Virus record (IMG/VR): IMGVR_UViG_3300031857_001496
Location: 1 to 22,624 of that record
DNA: 22,624 nt
Strand: one strand, 5' to 3'
Source: a virus
Below, piece by piece: positions 5,066 through 12,204 of the stretch. The notes below the pieces were generated by a model that was given only the letters and a program-made list of their open reading frames with translations, searched no databases and was not told where the DNA came from. Both the position numbers and the translations under genes were made by a program. How positions within the stretch are numbered: position 1 is the first letter of the stretch; each line of letters begins with the position of its first letter.

Positions 5066-6234
5066 CGTCCAACCTCCCCAATATAAAGTTGTTTTGTATC
5101 TTCCCACGACATCTGTGCAATCTTTCGGTAATACAATCTATCTTCCTTTATTCTATCATTCTCTAATAGATTAGTATATCGGTTGATAGATTTCTCTTTC
5201 CACCATTTCATTACACCAGCTACATCATCTTTGACCCTATCGTGTAATATCAAATCGTGTTGTTGTATCTTATCCTGTAAAAACAATCTACTATTCTGGT
5301 AGAACTCCATAAAATAGACACCTCTTTGGAACCCATGTTGGTATTGCAGAGGATTGATTTGTAGGAGTTTGTATAAGAATGTTAGTATCTGTTGTTTAGG
5401 ACCTGTTCGTTCCATCAAGACATCATACTTGTCTTTGTAATGTTCTTTTAAGTAATCAGTCCATATCTCATATACATCATCATCTGGTTTAATACTCATC
5501 TTACCTGCACTCTTACCCAACTCTTTCCAGTAAGGTATTCGTTGATACATACTATGAGAACCATATAATGATGTAGTTGTAATTCCAACAAGGTCATCAT
5601 TAAACTTTTCTTTCCAATAATCTCGTATAACTTGACTACACAACAACGATGCAACCAATTTACCACCAAGAAAGTTATATCCAAATGGTTGTGTTGGAAG
5701 AATACAAGTTCCTATAGCTGTGGAGTTTAACTTTCCTTTTTTAAACTTATCTTCATTAGACCAACCAATATATTCATCCCTTACTTTAATTGAGGTCACA
5801 TCACTTCCCAACGAACATACTCCAAGATATTGATTAGATGTTTTATCTCGTATAATGATTTTAACTACACGACCTAAGTTCGGGGTGTATTCCATCGTAT
5901 GACCCATTACCCGAAGATATTTCCAATCATCTGCTAATATACTTTCTGGTTCTACGACGATGATTTCGGGGTCAATAGAATGTATTTGTTCTATTGTAAT
6001 ATCTTTATTGTATATGTCTGTAGGTTTCCATATACGACATTCTGTTATAGACGATTTAGTTAGGTCTGCTGTATTGTTGTAATAAGAAGATATTTCTTTC
6101 CATTTCTTATACAAGGTATGTTCTTCTACTGATTGACCCTTTAACATATCCATATGATTGATAAAGATATTTCTTTCTCTATCAAAACTAAATCCTATTT
6201 CTTCACCAAAGAATAATGAATGTAAATCAGTCAT
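5062..6234 (-). CDS. DruA/DUF4338-like protein
   Basis: A 390-residue protein whose central part resembles the DUF4338 family that includes DruA of the Druantia defence system. Visible blocks are YLGVCSLGSD (136-145), VRDEYIGW (151-158), ILPTQPFGYNFLGGKL (178-193) and TTTSLYGSHSMYQRIPYW (219-236) ending in LG..AGK. The R-D-x-x-IGW, LP and T-S-x-Y-G...Y...W..LG pattern is the family's signature as I know it. The biochemical activity of the family is not established to my knowledge. The remaining Druantia genes are absent, so this is a lone phage homologue; anti-defence, exclusion of other phages or DNA modification are all possible. It has its own promoter (6262-6289) and GAGG before ATG 6234, and is coupled to the 83-aa gene. 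Confidence 0.55.
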   Translation of the reverse strand: MTDLHSLFFGEEIGFSFDRERNIFINHMDMLKGQSVEEHTLYKKWKEISSYYNNTADLTKSSITECRIWKPTDIYNKDITIEQIHSIDPEIIVVEPESILADDWKYLRVMGHTMEYTPNLGRVVKIIIRDKTSNQYLGVCSLGSDVTSIKVRDEYIGWSNEDKFKKGKLNSTAIGTCILPTQPFGYNFLGGKLVASLLCSQVIRDYWKEKFNDDLVGITTTSLYGSHSMYQRIPYWKELGKSAGKMSIKPDDDVYEIWTDYLKEHYKDKYDVLMERTGPKQQILTFLYKLLQINPLQYQHGFQRGVYFMEFYQNSRLFLQDKIQQHDLILHDRVKDDVAGVMKWWKEKSINRYTNLLENDRIKEDRLYYRKIAQMSWEDTKQLYIGEVGR

Positions 6235-6261
6235 AACACCTCGTTTATTATTGTAATCATA

Positions 6262-6289
6262 AATATAACGATAGTAGAAAAAAAGTCAA
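6262..6289 (-). promoter_or_regulatory. Promoter of the DruA-like operon
   Basis: TTGACT (6289-6284), 16-nt spacer, TATATT (6267-6262) on the minus strand. The -10 context ATCGTTATATTTAT is shared with the promoter at 3205-3232. It is divergent from the plus-strand promoter at 6354, about 65 bp away. Confidence 0.7.
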
Positions 6290-6353
6290 GGGCATATTTA
6301 ATGTTGTATATTTAATAAATAGTATTTATTATTATACTTTCTTTTTTACCCTA

Positions 6354-6382
6354 TTGACTTTTTCTATACAAGGTGATATATT
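6354..6382 (+). promoter_or_regulatory. Promoter of duplicated gene, copy 1
   Basis: TTGACT (6354-6359), 17-nt spacer, TATATT (6377-6382). Part of a 48-nt block (6368-6415) repeated identically at 6884-6931. Confidence 0.75.
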
Positions 6383-6415
6383 ACATATGTGATACGACAC
6401 AAGGTTGTATTACAA
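6383..6415 (+). promoter_or_regulatory. Operator-like inverted repeats, copy 1
   Basis: Just past the -10 are the palindrome ACATATGT (6383-6390), an inverted repeat ATACGAC-5 nt-GTTGTAT (6392-6410, one mismatch) and TTGTATTACAA (6405-6415). Position over the start of transcription and perfect conservation in copy 2 suggest a repressor site or a structured leader. Confidence 0.5.
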
Positions 6416-6440
6416 AATATTTTAGAACGAGGGTAAGAAA

Positions 6441-6740
6441 ATGGTAAAGGAAATCTATAAGTCACCCAGAGATGACGGCGCACATTTTCAGTGGCGAATG
6501 TCGTGGATTTGTGAGGAAACACAACTTACGAAAAATATGATTGATGAAAATAGTATCAGGGTTGTGGAACAGGATGAATGTGACCCAAGTAACCCAAACT
6601 TGATGGGAACTGATGAAAAGTATTTGTGTTTTAAGACAACCTATGGAACTGAATACAAAGTCCCAGCTACACATATTAAAAATGGAAATAAGATTAAAGT
6701 GTCGAGACGAAAGAATATCGCAATGCGTAACTGGGATTAA
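6441..6740 (+). CDS. Duplicated small phage protein, copy 1 (99 aa)
   Basis: ATG 6441 follows GAGGG with 7 nt between. The product starts MVKEIYKSPRDDGAHF, has a core WRMSWICEETQLTKNMIDE, an acidic linker with about nine residues more than its paralogue (DECDPSNPNLMGTDEK), a block YLCFKTTYGTEYKVPATHI and a basic tail. I do not recognise a family; small beta-rich folds are possible. It is transcribed opposite to the neighbouring operons from its own strong promoter and has its own terminator, so it is an independently expressed, probably early, gene. It and copy 2 arose by tandem duplication and then diverged. Confidence 0.8.
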   Translation: MVKEIYKSPRDDGAHFQWRMSWICEETQLTKNMIDENSIRVVEQDECDPSNPNLMGTDEKYLCFKTTYGTEYKVPATHIKNGNKIKVSRRKNIAMRNWD

Positions 6741-6742
6741 AA

Positions 6743-6775
6743 AAACCCCCGACTAACAATCGGGGGTTTCTTTTT
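6743..6775 (+). terminator. Terminator of copy 1
   Basis: Stem CCCCCGA/TCGGGGG (6746-6752 and 6760-6766) with loop CTAACAA, AAA/TTT extension, then TTTCTTTTTAT. Same stem and loop as the copy 2 terminator. Confidence 0.85.
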
Positions 6776-6869
6776 ATAAAGTATAATAGTAAATACTATT
6801 TAATATTATGTGGAAAACCTTGTCCAGCTATTCCTACCCTTGTCCAATTGTAACAAGATTTCGTGGGTA

Positions 6870-6931
6870 TTGACTTTCCCCACACAAGGTGATATATTAC
6901 ATATGTGATACGACACAAGGTTGTATTACAA
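6870..6931 (+). promoter_or_regulatory. Promoter and operator-like repeat, copy 2
   Basis: TTGACT (6870-6875), 17-nt spacer, TATATT (6893-6898), then the same palindromes as copy 1 (inverted repeat 6908-6914/6920-6926). Identity with copy 1 spans 48 nt (6884-6931), while the -35-proximal spacer differs. Confidence 0.7.
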
Positions 6932-6955
6932 CACATCAAGAACGAGGGTAAAAAA

Positions 6956-7228
6956 ATGGTAAACGACATTTACAAGGCTAGCCGATTTGGTAAGGGAGAC
7001 AGATTTGAGTGGAAAATGTCGTGGGTTTGCGAGGAGGCGCAGCTTACTAAAAATATGATTGACGAGGATAGTATCCGCATCGAGAGTGATGAAGATAATG
7101 ACGAAAAGTATTTGTGTTTTAAGACAACTTATGGTGTAGCATACAGGGTTCCTTCCACGCATATTAAAGATGGAACAAAGGTTGTTCGGCAGACACGAAA
7201 GGGAAAGACGAAATACCTATATAACTAA
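6956..7228 (+). CDS. Duplicated small phage protein, copy 2 (90 aa)
   Basis: I place the start at ATG 6956, aligned with copy 1 and preceded by the same GAGGG; an in-frame ATG at 6905 lies inside the promoter leader and is unlikely. The product (MVNDIYKASRFGKGDRFEW, core KMSWVCEEAQLTKNMIDE, YLCFKTTYGVAYRVPSTHI, basic end) matches copy 1 along its length but lacks about nine residues of the acidic linker. Function unknown. Keeping both copies, each with its own regulatory parts, suggests dosage benefit or divergence in partner specificity. Confidence 0.8.
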   Translation: MVNDIYKASRFGKGDRFEWKMSWVCEEAQLTKNMIDEDSIRIESDEDNDEKYLCFKTTYGVAYRVPSTHIKDGTKVVRQTRKGKTKYLYN

Positions 7229-7234
7229 TAAGAA

Positions 7235-7266
7235 AAACCCCCGACTAACAATCGGGGGTTTTTTTT
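7235..7266. terminator. Terminator of copy 2, usable in both directions
   Basis: Stem CCCCCGA/TCGGGGG (7238-7244 and 7252-7258) followed by eight T on the plus strand. The minus strand has five T after the stem, so it could also stop transcripts arriving from the small minus-strand frame at 7266-7413. Confidence 0.85.
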
Positions 7267-7413
7267 CATAGCAGGTTCCAATTAAATGACCGATACTGAA
7301 TCTCAAAATCTTTGATGAGTTGTAATAACTTTATTTTAGTATCATCATCCATATCTTCTTTTTCTTTGACTCGTTGTGCAAAGTTGGTGCAGTCAATATT
7401 CTTGTATTCCATT
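7266..7413 (-). pseudogene. Possible frameshifted micro-gene
   Basis: On the minus strand, ATG 7413 with AGAGGG close upstream opens a frame (MEYKNIDCTNF) that stops after 22 codons. Removing one base from the TTTT run near 7378-7381 would give a 48-residue protein continuing AQRVKEKEDMDDDTK then LLQLIKDFEIQYRSFNW, ending at TGA 7266-7268, exactly at the terminator. The second part reads like real coding sequence. It is either a gene broken by a one-base indel, a sequencing or assembly error in a homopolymer, or chance. Without the shift, an ATG inside (MDDDTK) could start a 28-codon product. Confidence 0.35.
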
Positions 7414-7474
7414 TGCCCTCTCTGTTTAGGTTCTATTTATATGTATATCACTTATTATGAAACGAGAGGTTAGT

Positions 7475-7891
7475 ATGAACTGGATGTATCTTGGAGAAGA
7501 GGTTGTAGAAGCCCCCGCATTTGCTTCAGGTTTCGTTTATAGGGTCATCAACAATATAAACGGAAGAATGTATATCGGGCAAAAGAAACTCCTTACAAGT
7601 CAAATAAAACGAAAAGCAGGTAAGAGAAATAAACGAGTTATAAAAGAAAGTGATTGGAGAAACTATTGGGGTTCTAATAAAGAACTATTAGAAGATATAC
7701 AATATTATGGAGAAGCAAACTTTACTCGTGAGATATTGTTGTGGTGTAAATCAAAAGGAGATATGAATTACTACGAGTTAAAATACCAGATGATAGAAGA
7801 GGTATTAGAAAAAGAACAATATTATAATGTCTATGTTGGTAGTAGGATACATGCTAATCATTTAAGTTGCAATAAGAAACCCCGCAGTTAG
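7475..7891 (+). CDS. GIY-YIG/SegE-like endonuclease
   Basis: 138 residues from ATG 7475, chosen because GAGAGG lies 5 nt upstream; the in-frame ATG 7457 has no such site. The nuclease core is GFVYRVINNINGRMYIGQK (19-37), with GFVYRV standing in for GIY and MYIG for YIG. YWGSNKELLEDIQYYG (64-79) and NFTREILLWC (82-91) follow, then MNYYELKYQM (97-106), whose Glu is the probable metal ligand. This is the pattern of phage Seg-type free-standing homing endonucleases. It is the last plus-strand gene, and its stop codon lies in the loop of its own terminator. Probably active and mobile; target unknown. Confidence 0.8.
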   Translation: MNWMYLGEEVVEAPAFASGFVYRVINNINGRMYIGQKKLLTSQIKRKAGKRNKRVIKESDWRNYWGSNKELLEDIQYYGEANFTREILLWCKSKGDMNYYELKYQMIEEVLEKEQYYNVYVGSRIHANHLSCNKKPRS

Positions 7892-7903
7892 CGGGGTCTT
7901 TTT
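7880..7903. terminator. Terminator containing the stop codon of the SegE-like gene
   Basis: CCCCGC (7880-7885), loop AGTTA, GCGGGG (7891-7896), then TCTTTTT. The TAG stop (7889-7891) is in the loop and first stem base. On the minus strand the stem is followed by TTTCTTATT, so it may also end the convergent structural operon. Confidence 0.85.
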
Positions 7904-7928
7904 ATTTGTCTATAGAATTCTACAGATT

Positions 7929-8654
7929 TTATAATTTGATAAATAAGTTATAATCACCAGTTGGATTTATCTCTGCTTCTGTTGCGAAATCTACATCTGT
8001 TGGGTTCAACTGAAATTGTGTAGCGGGGTCTGCGTATTGAATACGAATGAGTCCTGGTGTGCCAAATCTATTTGGATTGCCTGATGCTCCCGCTTGACCA
8101 CCTGCTCCATATAAAGTTGGTGCATTTGGACCACCACCATTACCAGAGAACTGACCACTACCAGAACCTCCTGTTATTCCAGATGCATTATTACCAGGAC
8201 CATTTTCACCAGCAGCGCCACCACCACCACCTTGCCAGTTTGTGCCATCTATTCCTACAGCACCATTACCACCTGCATATAGTGTGGTTCCATCACCACC
8301 ACTACCACCAGTGCCAGATGTGGTTGCTGTTCCATTTGTTCCAGGTCTGGCTCGAACACGATTAAATATATTCCACTCAGGGGCAGAACTATTTTTTCCC
8401 CAAGTTGTATCTTCTCCAGATCCATTAACAGCAATATAATATGGGACTACCATTTCTGTTGCTGCATAATTTGTGGTCAACCCCGACATATTTGCTGAGT
8501 AGGAGCCACCACCACCACCACCAGATTGTTGACCAATAGATGTTCTTGACCCACCATTGCCACCAGCACCCCAACATTCTATTTCTACACGCGTCACACC
8601 AGACGGTTTGACCCAAGAACCAGAGCCAAGGGCAGTAAATAAAATTGTTGGCAT
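7929..8654 (-). CDS. Glycine-rich tail tip adhesin
   Basis: 241 residues. The start (FTALGSGSWVKPSGVTRVEIECWGAGG) matches the glycine-rich domain found at the ends of phage tail fibres, where a Trp-containing strand leads into Gly runs. Clusters such as GGGGGGSYS, GGSGGDG, GGGGGAAGENG and GGSGSGQFSGNGGG fill residues about 30-200. They probably pack as polyglycine-II-like helices forming a receptor-binding tip. The end (GLIRIQY, then a polar tail) closes the domain. It is the last gene of the structural operon, near the 3' end where host-range determinants often lie. No clear Shine-Dalgarno is seen, but the start follows 6 bases after the previous stop. It probably binds the host surface; receptor unknown. 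Confidence 0.75.
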   Translation of the reverse strand: MPTILFTALGSGSWVKPSGVTRVEIECWGAGGNGGSRTSIGQQSGGGGGGSYSANMSGLTTNYAATEMVVPYYIAVNGSGEDTTWGKNSSAPEWNIFNRVRARPGTNGTATTSGTGGSGGDGTTLYAGGNGAVGIDGTNWQGGGGGAAGENGPGNNASGITGGSGSGQFSGNGGGPNAPTLYGAGGQAGASGNPNRFGTPGLIRIQYADPATQFQLNPTDVDFATEAEINPTGDYNLFIKL

Positions 8655-8660
8655 AAACGT

Positions 8661-8984
8661 TTAATCTACTTTATCCCAAAGACAAGTTTGTTCGTTTAAT
8701 ACCCAATTACCTACTTCTGGTTTTGGTGGAATAAAGGCATCTCGTTGCTTATCGTAGGTATACCCAAGACCAGCATAGTTTTTACGAAATGCTTTACTTT
8801 GGTCGGCATGAGGTAATCCAGTTTGTGGGTCATAATAGACACCACCACGGGTATTATAACTTGTTCGTTTTGCTTCATAATATCCTTCCCAATTTCTTAT
8901 ATCAGGATGTTTATCATTTTCATCACGACCAACAAATACGTCGATAACTGTATTATAAAAATCTAACTTTGCATAATGTGCCAT
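8661..8984 (-). CDS. Small tail-associated protein of a marine-phage family
   Basis: 107 residues. The start MAHYAKLDFYNTVIDVFVG and the end FRKNYAGLGYTYDKQRDAF...PPKP...WVLNEQTCLWD match a small protein found beside tail-fibre genes in many cyanophages and other marine phages. No function is established to my knowledge. The family usually has a short variable middle; here it contains YYDPQTGLPHADQSK. It lies between two fibre genes and is transcribed with them, so a structural or fibre-assembly role is likely. ATG 8984 has AAGAG about 7 nt upstream. Confidence 0.75.
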   Translation of the reverse strand: MAHYAKLDFYNTVIDVFVGRDENDKHPDIRNWEGYYEAKRTSYNTRGGVYYDPQTGLPHADQSKAFRKNYAGLGYTYDKQRDAFIPPKPEVGNWVLNEQTCLWDKVD

Positions 8985-8993
8985 AATATACTC

Positions 8994-11792
8994 TTACGTT
9001 AAAATAAAGTAATCACTATCACCAGCGGCTTGTATTTCTACATAGGTAATTTCACTACCTTCTGGTCCATATGCCCCAACAAGAGAACTTACACCAGCAC
9101 TGGTTGATAAACTAAATGATGAGGAGAACTTGAAGCGGATAACACCACTACCTCCTGTAGCTCCGCCTTGACTAATGTTTGCTCCGCCACCGCCACCACC
9201 AGTATTTGCTTGTCCTGCAACACCCGCAGCACCACCTCCACCAAATCCAACACTTCCACTACCTGCACCTTGACCACCACCGCCACCACCCCCACCAACA
9301 TACAAGTAGGAACCAGAGATTGATGAAATGGAACCAGAACCACCACTACCACCTTGCGCACCATATGATGCCGTTGTTGCGGCAGAGCCACTAGTGCCTG
9401 TTCCACCGCCACCACCGCCTGCGGCTTGACCACTACCAAATACACCAATACCACGACCACCAGCAAATCCAAATCCATATTGAGATATACCTGCTGGTGC
9501 GTCTAATACAGCACTACCACCACCACAACCACCATCACTACCCGTTGTAAGTGATGCACTTGCTGGTCTACCACCATATCCACCACCATAAGCATATCCA
9601 AATCCAAATCCTGTAAATCGTGTATTTACACCCTTTGTATCACTTGCACCACCTGCACCAATTTTAATTGGATATAATACGTTTGTAAATAATACTAAAG
9701 CACTTTGCGATGGTTCTCCACCACCTGACCCAGAACCAGGAACGTTAGTGATGTATGCACCTGCTCCTCCGCCTGCACCACCTCCTAAACCGCCTGGACC
9801 ACCACCATCACTATTACCACCACCGCCACCACCACCGATAGCCATGTATTCAACTTGGACTGGGTTTTGACCGAACTTTCTCCATACATCATTTACAGCA
9901 TCATACCATTCTGGAATATTTGTAGTTGTATTAAGACGAACCATTCCACGTTCACCTGGTGATGGACGTTGTGCTTCGGTTCCAACTGGTATTTTTTCTG
10001 CTACTGATGCTGTTGCAACATATGATGCAGTTGTTGCAAATGATGCAGAAGAAATTGTGCCTTCTAACGATCCTGTAATGCCATATGGTGCAATGACCAT
10101 TGCATTTAATCGTAATCTTTGATTTGCAACAACACTATCTTGACGACCATAAATAATGGAACTACTATAGTCCCCTGTGGAGTTTGTTCTATCTATACTA
10201 TTGATGAATAGTTCATTTGATCCAGAATTGATATAGCGTCCAGCAGTATATCCTATTGCAATATTATTACTACCACTTGGTAAAGCGTTTAATGCTGATT
10301 GTCCTAATGTGGTATTAAAACTACCTGTTCGTAATGCCTGTATTCCCCCTTGTCCTACAAATGTATTACTTGCACCCGATGTAAAAATAGTATTTACTGC
10401 ATGACCTACAACAGTATTATTTGATCCTGTTTGTAAGAATTGTAATGATAATGAACCAACAGCTGTATTGTTATTTCCATTTGCAAGTTGTGATAAAGCA
10501 AAGTTGCCGACGGCAACTTGTCCAATAGCACTTGCACTCATTAATGTTCTATGACCTACCGCAGTATTACTATTGGCGGATGATGATGCCATAGAGAATG
10601 CACCAATAGCGGTATTATTTATACTAAATGATTGACTGGATAATGCAAACGTTCCTATAGCAACATTACTACCAGCTTGTGTAGAAAGGCTTACATTTTG
10701 CATTGCCTTAAAGCCAATTGCAACTGATCCTGTTGCCTGAGATGATGTTGGTAATGACTTTAATGCATCTTGACCAATAGCGATATTGGTAGAACTGGTA
10801 TTAAATCCACCATTACTGGTTCCAAAAAGAATACCAGCGATACTTGAACTATTAGATGTTATTATACGAGATGCACTGATGATGCCTGTTGCGTTGATTG
10901 CTGCGGGTGCAATGGTTTGACCAGTTATATTATCAACAACTTGCTGTGAACTAGAAAGTAAACCAGGAATATTTGGACCTTCTGGACCAGTTGCACCCTG
11001 TGGGCCTGTTGCTCCTACTGGACCTGTTGCACCATCATTTCCATTTGCTCCCGCAGGTCCAGTTGCTCCTTGTATGCCTGTGGCACCTTGTGGACCTGTT
11101 GCACCCTGAATACCTGTTGCACCAGTTAAACCAATGCTACCCGATGGTCCTTGTATGCCTGTTGCACCTGCTGGTCCAATACTACCTGACGGACCTTCTG
11201 GACCTGTTGCACCCTGAATACCTGTTGCACCAGCAGGACCAACACTACCACTTGGTCCTTGAATACCTGTTGCACCTTGCACACCTTGCGGACCTGTTGC
11301 ACCTTCAATGCCTGTGGCACCTTGTGGTCCTACACTACCACTTGGTCCCTGCGGTCCAGTAGAACCTTGGATACCTGTGGCACCAACAGAACCAACACTA
11401 CCACTTGGTCCTTGCGGGCCTGTTGCCCCTGTATTTCCCTGTGGTCCTGTTGCACCTTGTGTTCCTGCATCACCTTGCGGACCTTGTGGGCCTGTTGGAC
11501 CAGTTGCACCGCCTGGTGTTCCAGGGATACCTTGTGGTCCTGTTGCTCCAGTTGGTCCTTCTATACCTTGTGGTCCAGTTGGACCTGTTGCACCATCAAT
11601 ACCGATTGTTCCAGCAGGGCCTGTTGGTCCAGTTGCTCCTGTTGGACCGCCGGGGTCACCTTGTGGGCCTGTTGATCCTGATGGTCCTTGTGGGCCTGTA
11701 GCACCAACTACACCAACGTTGATTGGTTGAATGTTTGATGCAATAACTTCTACTGGATTTTCGGTAACTACTATTTGGATTATATCACTCAT
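8994..11792 (-). CDS. Collagen-like tail fibre with YadA-head-like repeats and Gly-rich tip
   Basis: 932 residues in four parts. Residues 1-29 form an attachment segment. Residues about 30-275 are nearly uninterrupted Gly-X-Y triplets ([18 protein letters not shown]), predicting a collagen triple helix and a trimeric shaft. Residues about 316-535 hold around eleven repeats of the NTAVG/NIAIG type spaced roughly 17-24 residues, as in trimeric adhesin (Hep/Hag, YadA head) repeats. After a [14 protein letters not shown] segment and a short domain ([15 protein letters not shown] then [13 protein letters not shown], about 600-640), the last ~280 residues are a glycine-rich tip like that of the 241-aa protein. 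AAGG lies 7 nt before the ATG. This is most likely the main receptor-binding fibre. Confidence 0.85.
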   Translation of the reverse strand: MSDIIQIVVTENPVEVIASNIQPINVGVVGATGPQGPSGSTGPQGDPGGPTGATGPTGPAGTIGIDGATGPTGPQGIEGPTGATGPQGIPGTPGGATGPTGPQGPQGDAGTQGATGPQGNTGATGPQGPSGSVGSVGATGIQGSTGPQGPSGSVGPQGATGIEGATGPQGVQGATGIQGPSGSVGPAGATGIQGATGPEGPSGSIGPAGATGIQGPSGSIGLTGATGIQGATGPQGATGIQGATGPAGANGNDGATGPVGATGPQGATGPEGPNIPGLLSSSQQVVDNITGQTIAPAAINATGIISASRIITSNSSSIAGILFGTSNGGFNTSSTNIAIGQDALKSLPTSSQATGSVAIGFKAMQNVSLSTQAGSNVAIGTFALSSQSFSINNTAIGAFSMASSSANSNTAVGHRTLMSASAIGQVAVGNFALSQLANGNNNTAVGSLSLQFLQTGSNNTVVGHAVNTIFTSGASNTFVGQGGIQALRTGSFNTTLGQSALNALPSGSNNIAIGYTAGRYINSGSNELFINSIDRTNSTGDYSSSIIYGRQDSVVANQRLRLNAMVIAPYGITGSLEGTISSASFATTASYVATASVAEKIPVGTEAQRPSPGERGMVRLNTTTNIPEWYDAVNDVWRKFGQNPVQVEYMAIGGGGGGGNSDGGGPGGLGGGAGGGAGAYITNVPGSGSGGGEPSQSALVLFTNVLYPIKIGAGGASDTKGVNTRFTGFGFGYAYGGGYGGRPASASLTTGSDGGCGGGSAVLDAPAGISQYGFGFAGGRGIGVFGSGQAAGGGGGGTGTSGSAATTASYGAQGGSGGSGSISSISGSYLYVGGGGGGGGQGAGSGSVGFGGGGAAGVAGQANTGGGGGGANISQGGATGGSGVIRFKFSSSFSLSTSAGVSSLVGAYGPEGSEITYVEIQAAGDSDYFILT
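10970..11705 (-). repeat. Gly-X-Y collagen-coding repeat, large fibre
   Basis: About 245 codons of degenerate 9-nt triplet repeats encoding Gly-X-Y. The same sequence makes long spurious open frames on both strands. Such repeats are prone to length change by recombination, so shaft length may vary among relatives. Confidence 0.85.
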
Positions 11793-11801
11793 AATATTAC
11801 C

Positions 11802-12140
11802 TTAGTTTGTTGTAATAGAAGGGCTGACCACCACCTTACCTTCTAATGGGTAATATACAGTGCTGCCCGTAATAATACGAACATCATAGAAATAGCATGA
11901 ACTACTTAACGCCGCCGATGAACCACTATCGAGGGCTAAGTTTATCATTCCATTTGTTGGGTCAGGACTGGTTGCGACGAATGTTGCCGCAGCGGTAGAT
12001 GAGGTATAATCCGCTTTTACTTTACTTTGTATCGTATAACCCGTGAGGTCATATGGATTACCATTTGCCGATAAAAGCTTAAATTGTTGATTAAAACTCT
12101 CTCCACTTTGTATGGAGAGGTTGTAACGACCTGTAATCAT
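11802..12140 (-). CDS. Small tail/baseplate protein (BppU-N-like fold)
   Basis: 112 residues. The start YNLSIQSGESFNQQFKL followed by NGNPYDLTGYTIQSKVKADY is the pattern of a beta-sandwich domain common in phage tail regions, similar to the N-terminal domain of baseplate upper proteins: a leading strand, a DLTGYT turn, then a strand with alternating charges. The end (SSCYFYDVRI, then YYPLEGKVVVSPSIT) closes the sandwich. The likely role is to link fibres to the tail tip. AAGGAG lies 6 nt before ATG 12140, one of the best ribosome-binding sites in the structural operon, suggesting high expression. The assignment rests on pattern only. Confidence 0.65.
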   Translation of the reverse strand: MITGRYNLSIQSGESFNQQFKLLSANGNPYDLTGYTIQSKVKADYTSSTAAATFVATSPDPTNGMINLALDSGSSAALSSSCYFYDVRIITGSTVYYPLEGKVVVSPSITTN

Positions 12141-12204
12141 ATGTTCTCCTTCGGGTTGGCGTTCTGCTGCCGGTTAGATATAAATAGTTGATAAAATGTG
12201 AAAC

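Noticed and set aside
10970-11705. CRISPR array or minisatellite reading of the repeated DNA
   Set aside because: Repeats are 9-nt degenerate codon triplets inside a coding frame, without constant repeats and unique spacers.
11259-11730. Long plus-strand open frames (Pro/Val- and Cys/Thr-rich) opposite the collagen repeats
   Set aside because: The repetitive Gly-X-Y DNA keeps several frames open on both strands; products are low-complexity mirrors of the real gene.
12179-12186. TATAAATA, identical to the T4 late promoter motif
   Set aside because: It is on the plus strand, opposite to all genes here, and is expected by chance in AT-rich DNA.
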